DNA from: Oehlia diaphana
Lineage: Eukaryota > Glomeromycota > Glomeromycetes > Glomerales > Glomeraceae
Direction: 5' to 3'
Assembly: GCA_003833135.1 (NCBI GenBank)
Contig: QZLH01000024.1
Span: forward strand, 181,597 to 245,596
DNA: 64,000 bases
Each line of letters starts with the position of its first letter. Positions within the stretch are counted from its first letter, which is position 1. A model generated the notes under the pieces. That model saw only the letters and a list, made by a program, of their open reading frames with translations, had not been told where the DNA came from and did no database searches. The position numbers and the translations under genes are program-made. Below, piece by piece: positions 1 through 10,800 of the stretch.

Positions 1-52
1 GACTTTTTCTAATAACGTTCTTTTAAATCCTTTTATAATCTATATAATATAG

Positions 53-1553
53 GACAAATAGCAACATTTCCTTCTCCAATAAATATCAAAAATATTAAGC
101 ATCTATCCACCGATGATATAGGGATATGTCATGAGTGCAATAAAAAAAGGCCATATAAAAATTGGTGTAATCCATGTTATTCCTCCCATTTTAAAAAATC
201 ATTCGGTAAATGGACAAGCGGTAATAAATCATTGGATAAATTTATACGTAAATCGCAATTATCATCAATTAGTAGAATGAATTGTTTGGAATGGATACCA
301 AGATATCATTTAACCGATGTTGAATTATTATATAATAATGATTATGGTAGCGTTTATTCTGCTAATTGGATTGACGGTTTTATCATTAATTGGAATAAAG
401 GTGAAAAATGTTGGAATAGATGTAATTATGGTGTTAAAGTTATTTTAAAAACTTTTATGAATGATGATGATTTTGCGGATTTCTTACATGAGGTAAAATT
501 AAAATAATTATATTAATTTTTATTACTCCCTAAATTCTTTTTTTAACCTTTCCTCATCATTTATTTTTAGCCAAAAGCTCATTTAAATTGTTGCATTCCG
601 AATGCTCATATTTCATCACTCTACGGTTTCACTCAAGATCCAGTAACGAACCAATATCTAATGGTATTAGAATACTCTTCAGATGGTACTTTACGTAATT
701 TTATTCAAGAAAGTCCTGATTTATTAGATTGGAAGGATAGATGCACTATGTTAGAAAACATCGCTTCAGGTTTAAAGACAATTCATAGTGCAAATCTAAT
801 TCACGGTAATCTCCATACTGGAAATATTTTACAACATTATTCACGATCAAATATAAGTGATTTTAAGTTTTCTATGAAATATAATGCCAAAAAGAAAAAT
901 TCTTTCTCTTCTACTAATACTTCATTACGTGAAGTTTATGGTGTAATACCTTTTATGGCTCCTGAAGTTTTAAGTGGTCAACAACCTACATTATCTTCTG
1001 ATATATATAGTTTTGGTATTATAATGTGGGAATTATCATCATTTAACCCACCTTTTCATGATAAAGCTCATGATATTAAATTAATTATGGAAATATGTAA
1101 TGGATGTCGTCCTGATATTGTTAAAGAAACGCCTAATGCTTATGTTTCTTTAATGAAACGTTGTTGGCATTCTGATCCTGCAAAAAGACCTACTGCTGAA
1201 GAATTGGTTTATCTTATTAAAGAATTATCTACTTATACTTGTTTTAAAAAAATTAATTTATCTGAAAAAGAATCATTGAAAATAAATTTAATGAATTCTT
1301 TAAAAAATACCCATCCTTTGGCCATTTATTCAAGTAAACTTTTACCTACTCTTTTTACGGATCATGATCAAGATGATAATGAAGGTATGTATTTTATTTT
1401 AACACTCTTATTTTTCCTGTATATATAATAAAGTTAAAAATATATATATAATTTTTCTTCTTTTCATTAGATGATGATGACCAATTGTCCGAATATGATG
1501 ACTCTGTAGAGTCTTCACCGTTAATTTTATTAAATAACAATAATTTATTATAA
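53..1553 (+). CDS. Protein kinase-like protein, 3' part (probable pseudokinase)
   Basis: This is the C-terminal part of a tyrosine-kinase-like family protein. The start lies left of the window. Rebuilt exons are 53-492, 571-1384 and 1471-1553, in frame across both introns. The N-terminal region has a CxxC...CxxC cluster (CHEC/CNPC, about 127-177) followed by a WTSGNK stretch, the arrangement I know from the expanded Rhizophagus kinase family. The kinase fold follows: a poor glycine loop (NNDYGSVYSA), a VILK-type lysine (about 445), an APE motif (MAPEVL, about 957) and the conserved SDIYSFGIIMWEL block. Key catalytic motifs are altered: HRDLHxGN reads HGNLHTGN, so the catalytic Asp is Asn (codon 808-810), and DFG reads DFK (859-867). 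It is therefore likely a pseudokinase or weak kinase. The C-terminus is an acidic Asp/Ser-rich tail. Family call is confident; activity is inference. Confidence 0.85.
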
Positions 1554-2438
1554 GTTTATAAGCATTGATATATAGAATATGGCAAAACTCTTTTTATAAT
1601 ATAGAAAAAATATATATGTGTGAAATAATTTTTTTTTTCTTTTCTTTCTAATCATTTTACGATAAATTTTGTACATTTAAAAATATCTTGTATGTAATTT
1701 ATTTTTGAATCACACTTTTAAATGATGGAGTTATGTGATTGCATGGTCAACTCCACCGGAATTTGAATAAACATGTGTTAGACAATCTTATTTGTATCAC
1801 GAACTTATCATATGCTTGGAATTGTCAAATATCTTTAAAAGTGTCAGTGGTAGGGTAATGAGTTAATGATACAAACAAATTTCACTAACCTCTTTTTTAA
1901 ACCTCGATCGACTTTTATATGGTATTTGAAACAGGAGATGGATTTAAATCAGAATAATAATTAGTTTTAACGGGTATAGTAAAGTTATAGAAATTTATAG
2001 CTGCTTTAGTGATTTATAGCGTTTTAGCGATTCTTTACCAACTTATATTAACGAATATCATGATTCAAATTTATACGGATTTAGCAGTTAAGAGATTCAT
2101 GATGCTTTTTAGCAGATTTATTGATTTGTAGCCCATTTAATAAGACTACACTCTATTAAATTTGAGTTCATTTTTAAGCACACCGGGATTTATATAGGAA
2201 ACTAATTTTGATTGATTTCGCCTGATGACTGATGTCATATTTCGCTTAAATTTGATTGGCTAAATTAATCGAAGGTACTACCCCTCGCTAGGGTGCCAAA
2301 ATCACGAGATGATCGACCAATCAAAAGCCTAAGCCACCATTATTATTTTATTATTTGATTAATCATATCTCTAATGCATCACTCGATTTTTTTCCATAAA
2401 ACAACCCCTCCCCACACTAGTCTCCCACTATGTGAAAA
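1554..2438. other. Intergenic, no gene recognised
   Basis: AT-rich spacer between the kinase-like gene and a broken trihelix-like gene. A short inverted pair (CACTTTTAAA near 1710 and TTTAAAAGTG near 1833) suggests an old mobile-element relic, but no clear ends were found. No RNA gene was recognised. Confidence 0.4.
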
Positions 2439-3082
2439 ATGTTTTCTCTCGAGTGGAGCGAAGCCCAAGTTCGCCTTCTATCGATGAACGAAAAGAGAGG
2501 AATGTCGAAAAAAAATTTAAGAATCTCGTGAAAGCATTTGGCGTAAGTAGTACTTGGTGGTAGTCACCTCTCTGGCATGTAGGAAGTTGATTATTTTATT
2601 AGACTGCGGAAAAATATGGAGGTGGCGGGAAAAAGAGAAGTTTGATTGGGGAAGAAATTTATAATGAGTTTAAGACTAAGTTCAGGTAGGTTTTCTGAAA
2701 AAAAATTTTTACTGTTAATTTCTAGGGCAGAGACGTAGTGGGTGGACGCGGGTTAATAACACAAATCTATTTTCATTTACTAGAATTACTTTTCGAATAA
2801 GTACAACGAGAGCATTAAGAGGTTGGGTGAAGGGAGCTCGACTGGGAGAGCTCGTTATCAACACAAGATGCTTCTACGAAATCCTCAACAACTTTCACAC
2901 CCGATACACAATCAAGTTCCTCTTTAGAGACACCAAAAACTGCCGAAATTTCACCCTCAACATCAATATCCGTGATCTCTAGGCCAGTCCACACCTACCC
3001 CTTCTTTTCACAAAGTGTGAACGTAATCAATGTAACTATCAATAATAATTATGCCGATGCTCAAGATGAGCAAGATGATTAG
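2439..3082 (+). pseudogene. Degenerate trihelix/SANT-like DNA-binding protein gene
   Basis: An ATG at 2439 opens a segment containing WSEAQVRLL, typical of the first helix of trihelix/MADF-like DNA-binding domains. A different frame then reads ERNVEKKFKNLVKAFG, the usual third helix. The middle of the domain is missing and the frame changes at the junction, which points to an internal deletion. A good intron (2543-2602) joins this to AEKYGGGGKKRSL...YNEFKTKF, as expected for the family. A second possible intron is 2686-2725. A Ser/Thr-rich tail ends at a TAG at 3080-3082 with the acidic end DAQDEQDD. The exon-intron pattern looks real, but no continuous frame spans the domain, so I call it a pseudogene. 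It could be a young family variant with an unrecognised splice form. Confidence 0.5.
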
Positions 3083-3443
3083 AATGTTTTTTCTCATTAA
3101 TGTAGAGTAGCTTAGACAATCATTATTTCTTCATTGCTGTAGAACAATTTAAATGCTTATATTTTTATAGGCGTAGAAGCAAGTAATATCATTGCATATA
3201 TTTTGCCGAAGGCGCTTTGCTAAAAATCAAATCATTTTTGGTTGGAGTTAGATCATACGCAGTTGAGCAAAAAAAATTCCGATGCACATTACACAACCCA
3301 ACAGACGAGTTAAAAATAAAAGTAAACTTTTATTTGAAAATTTTATTCAGGGTGTCACGTAGTAGATCTATGTACAAAAATTCCAAAGTTAAATCCAGAA
3401 ATTATAGTGGGCATGCTTAACTGAATATTCAATAAATATGTTT
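3083..3443. other. Spacer with one short unexplained ORF
   Basis: The only open stretch is a 67-codon frame at 3217-3420 (alternative start codon, Lys/Arg/Ser-rich) with no family resemblance and no splice context. I do not call it a gene. Confidence 0.3.
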
Positions 3444-4029
3444 TTACTCTTCTAGAAGATGTAATTTATCATCTGATGTGATTACTTTCCGTTCAACCGC
3501 GAAACCTAGCAATCGTTCAAATTCATCGTCTTGTTTAAGCTGAAGTTCGATAATTTGTTTTTTTGAATAATCCAAAAGCTGTTGAGTATCCATATAACCC
3601 TAAAACAATATATTATTAATATGGCGAAGTAACTTAGGAAGTAGCAAAAAAAAAATAATATAAATAAAATAATACATTCAAAGCTTTATCACAAGCTCTT
3701 TCAATAGATCCCTTCATTGAATCGGATAATTTGTCATTTTGGAGTTGTTTTAAAAGTGGCTCGACGGACTGAAAGACGGTGCTATTCTGTTGGATGATTG
3801 TATTCATTATTTCCAAATAGGAGAGCAGAAGTTCTTTCCCAGATTGTAATTTTGTTTGTCTCATTTGTGCCATCAACTCAGCAATCTTGTGTTGATGTTC
3901 CATATCGGCTTTCCTAATTTCTAAAATATAATTATTCTTACTTTCCTCAGCACGGAGGTCAGTATCCCGCTTACGAGCTTCATATTCGAGCTCCAATTTT
4001 TTTCTTGCATTACTTATTTCATTACCCAT
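3444..4029 (-). CDS. Coiled-coil protein with N-myristoylation-type start
   Basis: Rebuilt as two exons, 4029-3676 and 3599-3444, separated by an intron at 3675-3600, giving 169 aa. The chosen start (4029) gives MGNEIS, matching the MGxxxS/T consensus for N-myristoylation, so the protein may sit on membranes. An upstream in-frame ATG at 4074 lies before a likely splice acceptor and is less attractive. Residues about 8-75 are strongly charged (many K, E, R and D) and predict a long helical coiled coil; the rest is helical with FQSVEPLLKQLQ. The C-terminal exon contains an acidic LKQDDEFERLL segment. I do not recognise the family, and no enzymatic motif is visible. Function is unknown. Confidence 0.6.
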
Positions 4030-4458
4030 CTTGAAATATCTGCATAAAAATAAATGTGTCCAACTTTGTAGCATTTATAGAGTAAAACAATAGGTACCAA
4101 GAACAATAGAAATTACAATAATACAGTCACGCGATATAATTAGGAAGGCAAAATGCGAAAATAATGTATATGATGCGTATGATGCGTATAATACTGGACC
4201 AAAAAAACTTTTAATTTAACGTAGAGAAACGACTCTTGTGGAATGGTGCTTAACCGCATAGTTATTTCTAAGCAGATAGGGATGGCAAAAACATGATTTA
4301 AAACAATTTTGGCGGTTTAAAACATGTTTTAAACGTGTTTTAGCACTTTACTAGCCTTTACGACGTAATATTTACAATAAAAATTTAAGCACTTTAATAT
4401 TTAGAGTATGGCCGGACCGACCTTATTGGGAATATAGCTTAGTAATACTAGTAGAGAT

Positions 4459-4541
4459 GCAAACTTAACTCTTCCGTCCTAATTACGTCTATGACGTGAC
4501 TTAACTAAGAGTAAAGAGTTACGTCACGTCATTAAGTTTGC
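4459..4541. repeat. Nested inverted repeat (hairpin), MITE-like
   Basis: The outer arms GCAAACTTAA (4459-4468) and TTAAGTTTGC (4532-4541) are perfect reverse complements. The inner arms ATGACGTGACTTAAC (4491-4505) and GTTACGTCACGTCAT (4518-4532) pair with one mismatch. The element abuts the BED-finger relic and may be its transposon end. Confidence 0.55.
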
Positions 4542-4718
4542 TAATTTTAAATCTTCTAATTGATCAATTAAATCAATAACTAATGTCATTTCCACAATAA
4601 TTACACACTTTTGACGAGGTGTTTTTCGTAACTTTTCAAAGTGCTTACGGACGTCTTCCGATGATGGTCTTCCACGAGAATAATTTTGCTTAAAGGTCAT
4701 TAAAAAATAATTACGCAA
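4524..4718 (-). pseudogene. BED-type zinc-finger relic (transposon-derived)
   Basis: A 64-codon frame contains GRPSSEDVRKHFEKL followed by a stretch that in intact BED fingers of hAT-type transposase-like proteins reads C-x2-C then H-x3-5-C. Here the first Cys is kept (PRQKC), but the second Cys and the later His/Cys ligands are lost and the end runs into the hairpin. The resemblance is to many Rhizophagus hAT-like proteins. Call rests on pattern recognition only. Confidence 0.45.
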
Positions 4719-5161
4719 TAATCATGCCGATCAATGTAATCAATAAAAAACATCTTGCTTTAAATCACGTGCCATACTATATGCAGATCGTACTAACCAA
4801 ATATGGTTGCGAGGTCAGTTAGGCTAAATTGGAGCGATGTCAGGTGATAATTGTGTTTTATAGTATTCAGTATTCACATGATGTATTTTTGATTGTAATT
4901 CTGAAATTACTGTGTCTCAGCACGACGATAAATTTTATTAGCTTAGAACAAAACCCTGTGTAAGATTGTCATGTCAGCAATGTAGGCGCATTTATCGTTT
5001 CAAAATGTAATATTTATAGTATTTTGATCAGATATTTACTGAAGATGAGATATAATCCAGATCTATTTATAACCACTTCAAACTGTTTCACTGTTTCTTT
5101 ACTTATAGCAAAACATCACTAGTTCATGCTTACAAATTAAGTATAATCATCCGAATTCATA

Positions 5162-6124
5162 ATGCGGAAAAATCTAAAGTTAATACTTATTCTTATCATT
5201 GCAACCTTCAACAATTTCATTTTCGCTAACGTACCCTTAAAATGGAGAAGAGGAGAATTATTTGGTGCTTTACATGATTATGTCGGAATATTATCAAATC
5301 ATTCATCTTTGATGAAAAGACAAGCTATTTGTCCATTTGGAAATTTTGAATGTCCAGCAAAAGATGGCTGTTGTCCCATAGGCCAAACTTGTGCAAGTGG
5401 AGACTTGTGTAGTAATTGTGGCCCCAATCCTGTAGTTTGCGATAATACTCATTATTGTGAACCGGGCTTTCAATGTTGCAAAAAAGGTTGTTGCGAGATA
5501 GGCCTGATTTGTGCTGATGATGATGATATTGGCATTTGTAAAGAAGACGATACAGAAGATTCAGAAGAAGACACACTTCCATGTGGTTTAACTAAAACTG
5601 CTAAAATTAAGACTAATAATTATCGAGACAAAGCTGAAAATGCTACATTTGCATATATATATGATTCAACTACTGGTTCATTAACTCAAATGACTTAAAC
5701 CGATGCTATAAATCGCAAAAAGGTTCAAGTTGACCATGTTTTTGAGGCACAAACTGTTATTAAATAAATTAAAGATGGTAGCAAAATATGTTCCTTTATT
5801 ACATCAAATTCTGCCTATCTCGATGAACTTATAGAAATCATGAACGATGAAGCTAACATACGATATCTTTCTTCAATTATTAACGGCGCAAAAGGGAACT
5901 ATTTTAAGGGTAATAATGTAAACGATCCAAGGGTCTTAAATGCAGTGAAAGAATATCTTGATGATATCTACGAAGCATTTTCAACGACCCATAACAAAGT
6001 AATCAAGCTTTTTCGTAAGAATGTAAATGAAAATGGATTAGATGTTCACAATTTTGCTAACATTGAAAATTCCCTTGGACGTGAAAGCTTGACAAAGAAG
6101 TCATTAGTTACAGACAATTCTTGA
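5162..6124 (+). pseudogene. Secreted Cys-rich protein gene interrupted by two in-frame TAA codons
   Basis: One frame runs from the ATG at 5162 to the TGA at 6122-6124, broken by TAA at 5696-5698 and 5765-5767. Residues 1-22 form a classical signal peptide (basic start, then ILILIIATFNNFIFA). A KR at about 51-52 may be a processing site. Residues about 56-121 are Cys-rich with repeated CCPIGQTC, CCKKGCC and CCEIGLIC motifs, granulin-like in style, then an acidic linker. The part beyond the stops still codes well: VDHVFEAQTVIK and DPRVLNAVKEYLDDIYEAF resemble the C-terminal region that follows fungal GH18/killer-toxin-like secreted proteins. Either this is a pseudogene, or the first 178 residues are made alone, or the stops are sequencing errors or readthrough sites. 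Confidence 0.65.
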
Positions 6125-6743
6125 CATCCCTCCTTCTACCCTGCCGTTTCCTAATAAATCTTTAACAACTCCTCTTCTACCTTGCCGTTACCATACCTTA
6201 ACGTGATACTATCTGTAATGCGGTCAAAAGATAACTAGAATGTCAATATCACAAATCACAAAAAAATAATACACACATAAATGAATTCTCAGAATAAGAC
6301 TTTTCATTCTTATTATCACAAACACTTTGCAGCAAACATAATAAATAACTATCTTATTAAATATATTAAATATATGCCAAGAGCATATTGTTTTATTAAT
6401 CGCATTTTTAGTACTCTCAAGCTGAGTAGAACACGTGATTTATAGATTTTTTGGCCAGAATTACGGCATTAAGAAATGATTGTGTCACTAATTACAGTGT
6501 AAGTTACGTAACGAACGTGAAAATTACGTCACGATACACGACTTTAATGGTCATCTGAGTCATTTAGAATTAATTCAGGCCAAATTTATGATGCCGGCCA
6601 GAATTACAAATTCATATTATCACGTGATATAATTTATCCTTAATTACATGATGTAATTTTAAATGACTATTTCATGCACGTGAATGATACCTAAATTTAT
6701 AAATAGACCGTTAAAGAGGATATATTCCTATAAATTGATAAAA
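6125..6743. other. Intergenic; repeated GGCCAGAATTAC motif
   Basis: The 5' flank of the ARPC5 gene. The words GGCCAGAATTAC (about 6452 and 6598) and several ACGT-containing words recur on both strands, suggesting a small decayed inverted-repeat element. No coding segment was seen. Confidence 0.35.
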
Positions 6744-7426
6744 ATGTCATTCCGCAGTATCGATATTGATGCTCTAGACGAAGATATATTACTTCCAGAT
6801 GAGCTATTTGCTTTTTCTAATGGAATTGAAATTGATCCAGAAACTGCTTTAAATAATGTTAAGTCAAAAGAAGTTGAAGTTAGGAACCTTCTAATAAGGT
6901 AAGTTAATTGAGAGTAAGAGGGAAAAATAACTTTTATGTTAAAACATTCCCGCTTTATTTAGAGGTGACACATCTAATGCGTTAATAAAAGCAATAGAAA
7001 ACCCTCCATATGGACTCCTCACGATTGAAGCTAAAGTAAGTTCATTCAAGCATTAAACTTACATATCAAATTTTAGATATTTTTTTATAAATTCAATCGA
7101 TTTTAATTAGGATCTAAATACACAAATTGTGATGGAAGTTCTAAATTCTACTAAAGCTACAGTCGAATTTGTGAAATCTTTAGCTACAGAACAACAAGAT
7201 ATTTTAATGAAATATATTTATCGAGGAATGGCTTCTCCTGATTTATATAATTCTGCTGTATTATTAAATTGGCATGAAAAGGTTAGTAACTTAGTGTGTA
7301 CTATTATTATTCTTGACATTTTAGTTTAAAAATAAGAAGCTAATAATTTTTTTGTTTATTAAGCTTACTGAAGTTGCGGGAGTGGGATGTATTGTTCGTG
7401 TAATTACAGATAGAAAGGCTGTCTAA
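6744..7426 (+). CDS. ARC15: Actin-related protein 2/3 complex subunit 5 (ARPC5/p16-Arc)
   Basis: Smallest subunit of the Arp2/3 complex, which nucleates branched actin filaments in the cytoplasm. Rebuilt exons are 6744-6898, 6963-7035, 7111-7281 and 7364-7426. The sum is 462 nt and encodes 153 aa, close to the usual 150-155 aa. The first residues MSFRSIDIDALDEDI correspond to the family's FRKVDVDEYDE start. NVKSKEVEVR, DILMKYIYRGM, NSAVLLNWHEK and the end GVGCIVRVITDRKAV match the conserved C-terminal half. All introns are GT-AG and 64-82 nt long. I chose ATG 6744 over the in-frame ATG at 6684 because it begins the conserved sequence and lies in an AAAATG context. Identification is confident. 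Confidence 0.93.
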
Positions 7427-7814
7427 TTTCTTTAATACTGGACGCGCCAGTGTAATACTAAAAAATTTTACATGTAAAAAACAAGCCATTTAATTTTTAA
7501 TTTAAATAAATAATACTTTTTTAATAAATTATAATATTAAATTGAAGTGTTAATTTCTAACAACTACAATACGATCTTATAACTACTACTACGCTACTAA
7601 ATATATAAACTAAAATACAGAAACTCAAAAATTGTCAATTTTTTTGATTAACCTAATAATTTTTTCAGTCATACCGTAAAAAAAAAATTACTTAAAAAGT
7701 CCAAAATAATAATAATAAAATTAGATAACTTTTTTTTTTTTAAAAAAAAAAATAAAATAAAAAATGTCTTTCTCAAATAATTATTACATCCTATTATTAA
7801 TCTCTTTTTTTTTA
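7427..7814. other. Convergent 3' spacer
   Basis: An A/T-homopolymer-rich spacer between the 3' ends of the convergent ARPC5 and adenylyl cyclase genes. It presumably holds both 3' UTRs. No other feature was seen. Confidence 0.4.
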
Positions 7815-10800
7815 TTATATCTTACCCATATATTGAGCATACATTTGTAATGCTTTAACAATATCCATTATAGACATATCTCCAAGTGCATATTGAGTAA
7901 GAGACAGTGTTGATATTGAATTCTAAATTTGTTTAACATTATTTAGTAATGATCAAAATCACAAAACAAAAAAAAAAAATAGTCGTTATTAGTAAATTTA
8001 CCTCAATTCTTGTAACTAAACTTTCCATGATTTTTAATAACTCTTCTTCGGAAGCATTATCTTTAACGTATGAGTAACCCGATAAAAAAAGATCTAACCT
8101 TGAATTTCGTGGATTTCGAACAATTACATTGCCTGATGACAGACGCTCGAGACGGAGACACAATTGTCCAATCATTTTTACAATTGCTGGATTCAATGAT
8201 TGTGGAGCTTGAGAATCATATAATTTCTAAAAATATTCACAATACGTTAACATATATTTGAAAGTGCTCTAAAATTATTCCCGACAAACAACAAATTACC
8301 GAAATACGATCTCTTGCTAGGTCCTCTTCCATTCGACCTTTGAGTGCCTCTGGATAAACCTTTATAAGAGTATGAGCAAATTAATAAAAATTATTACACT
8401 ATTATGCCCATCATAAAGAACTTACCAAAGACAAGACTTCGGGATTTTCTAATCCTTTCAATTTTCTTTCTCCAATTTTTCTCATTACAAAACCCAATTT
8501 CCTTAAATGAATAAGATTTTTATCTAAAACACCATTATTAGACTGAAATGACGTTCCTTGCGCCTCTTCATCATTGGATTTCTTTAAAAAAATCGAATCA
8601 TTATCTCCTCCATCCATCATACCGTGCAATAATCCAATTTCGGCCTCAACATCTGAACTTATACAAATTTGTCCACCATCAGCATTATTACATATCCTTG
8701 CTGCCCTATTGACCATTGGACCAAAATAATCCATTCTTTTTGTTACTATATCAGGTTCACACACTGGAGATCCCCAATGTATTCCCATTCTAACCGATAA
8801 TCCCTTGTAAATTAAATCATTATCAGCCCCTCCATAAACTATTTTACCATCTTCTGAATCAATGATTTCTCTTGGCCAGTCAACATTCAGAAGTTCAAGT
8901 TGAACAGTAAAACACCATAATAAAGCCGATGAAACAGCCGGAAAAGAGACCATAAAAGCATCTCCTTCTGTTTTAACTTCATAGCCGCCTATATTACGTA
9001 ATTGCCTACGCATTATAGTGTTATGCTGTTTAATAGCAGATCGCATGGCATCTGGTATAGTTTCCCAAAGAAAAGTGGAATTCTTTATATCGGTGAAAAC
9101 TAAAGAAACCTGTCCAATTGGTGGCGGAATTTCTTTTTGCAATCTTGCTATAGTAGAATCGCTTGGATTTTCATCCCTTCGACTACGTTTTGTTCTATTG
9201 CCAAAGTAAAATGTTGTTTCCTCACCACCCATACCTTGCAATAAACCTTTACCTTCAAGGTCACCTAAACGTCGACGTCGCCGACGATCAAACAAATCGC
9301 CAACTCCAATAATCATTACCATGATATTTTCTTCAGCACCATAAGATATCGCAAAATCACGCAATTTTTGTGCGGCACGCATTAAATCATCTCTTTCAGT
9401 CCTTGTGACATCCACTGCTGTTTGGTAACTCATACGATCCCATAAACCATGAGTAGCTAATATTATAAACTCATCCTGTTCTGAAAGATTGATTTTTTCT
9501 ATAGAAGGGTTAGCATTAATGATAGGTGTCAAATGAAAATGACCAAATGATCGGGAAACATTAACTTCTCCATTTACCAAACAGTCATGTGATATGAACC
9601 CCCCTGCTTCTCTGATTCTCTCTATCTCACTAGGAGAAATTATACTTTGATTACTTGCAACTTCATAAGCGTTGCCATTATTACGGCCTATAACAGCTTT
9701 AGTGTCACCTATATTAGCAACATAGAGTATCATGCCGGATATATAAACTACTATGCCAGAAGCACCAGATTTATTATCATCAACCCCTAACGCAACAGAA
9801 TTAGCGCTTTCAGATTCCCACGCGTACTCCAATTCCATAGTTGTATTATTTGAATTAAACACTTTGAGACCAAGTTCTTTATTTAAACTTAAGAAAGAAC
9901 GGCGTAATGCTGATTCTACTGTATCAAAATCTTTTAACTTTTCGAGTTCAGTTTTGAAAAATAATTGAAAGTAGTCATGAAGATATTTAGTAACCCGACC
10001 ACCTCTATTTGTACCAGCACGACCTTCAAACAATCCAAATAGGCATTCATCCTCACGACCACGAAATTTAGGAATTACAGCTTCCCACGTGGATAAATTA
10101 TCTGATGTACCTAAAGTATCAGCCATGCCATATGACATAGAGTTGACCTCGGATCCAGAAGTTCTGACGCGACGGTTATCTGTTTCGTCAGGAACTATCA
10201 AATCTAATAGAGTAATATCCATAAGACCAAGCACACGAAGTCGTGTTAAAGCACCAAAATCAGCAAGATTACGATCTCGAGGAGGATTTAGTTCGTTAAA
10301 AAGTGCATGTTTAATCTTTAACCGTTTATTCCCTGATAGATTAAGATATTTGAGTTCAATATTCCAATTCCTATAAAAAATAATTATTATTAATTTATAC
10401 GATTTTTTTAAATTTATAGATAATTTGATAAAAATCGATCATACCAATTCCATTCAAAGTGCCAATTTGCAATATTATATTTTAACGCGTTATTTCCAAC
10501 ATCTAACACGACCAACTTCCTTATTTTACTCAGTTCAGCGGGTAAAGTTTGCAATTTATTTCCATTAACATGTAATATTCTCAAGCTGGTTAATTTTTCA
10601 ATGTCATCGGGAAGTGACGATATTTCATTTCCAGAAAGATATAATTCTGTTAAATGAGGATTTACAATACCGCCAGTAGGAATCTCATCCAATAAATTAA
10701 ATGAAAGATTAAGTATTCTCAGTTCATTAAATAAAGAAATGGCAGAAAAAATATCGGTAGTTAAACTGTTATCACCAAGATATAATGCACGAAGGGCGTT

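Larger units (their letters stand above)
4030..5161. other. Intergenic with repeat relics
   Basis: Holds a hairpin (4459-4541) and a decayed BED-type zinc-finger fragment (both listed separately). The rest is AT-rich spacer. A TATA-like TATTTATAA at about 5064-5072 lies roughly 95 bp before the next start codon. Confidence 0.4.

Noticed and set aside
10089..10376. Plus-strand frames inside the adenylyl cyclase gene (also 9018-9209, 9753-9968, 11495-11689, 12658-13047)
   Set aside because: Antisense to well-supported exons.
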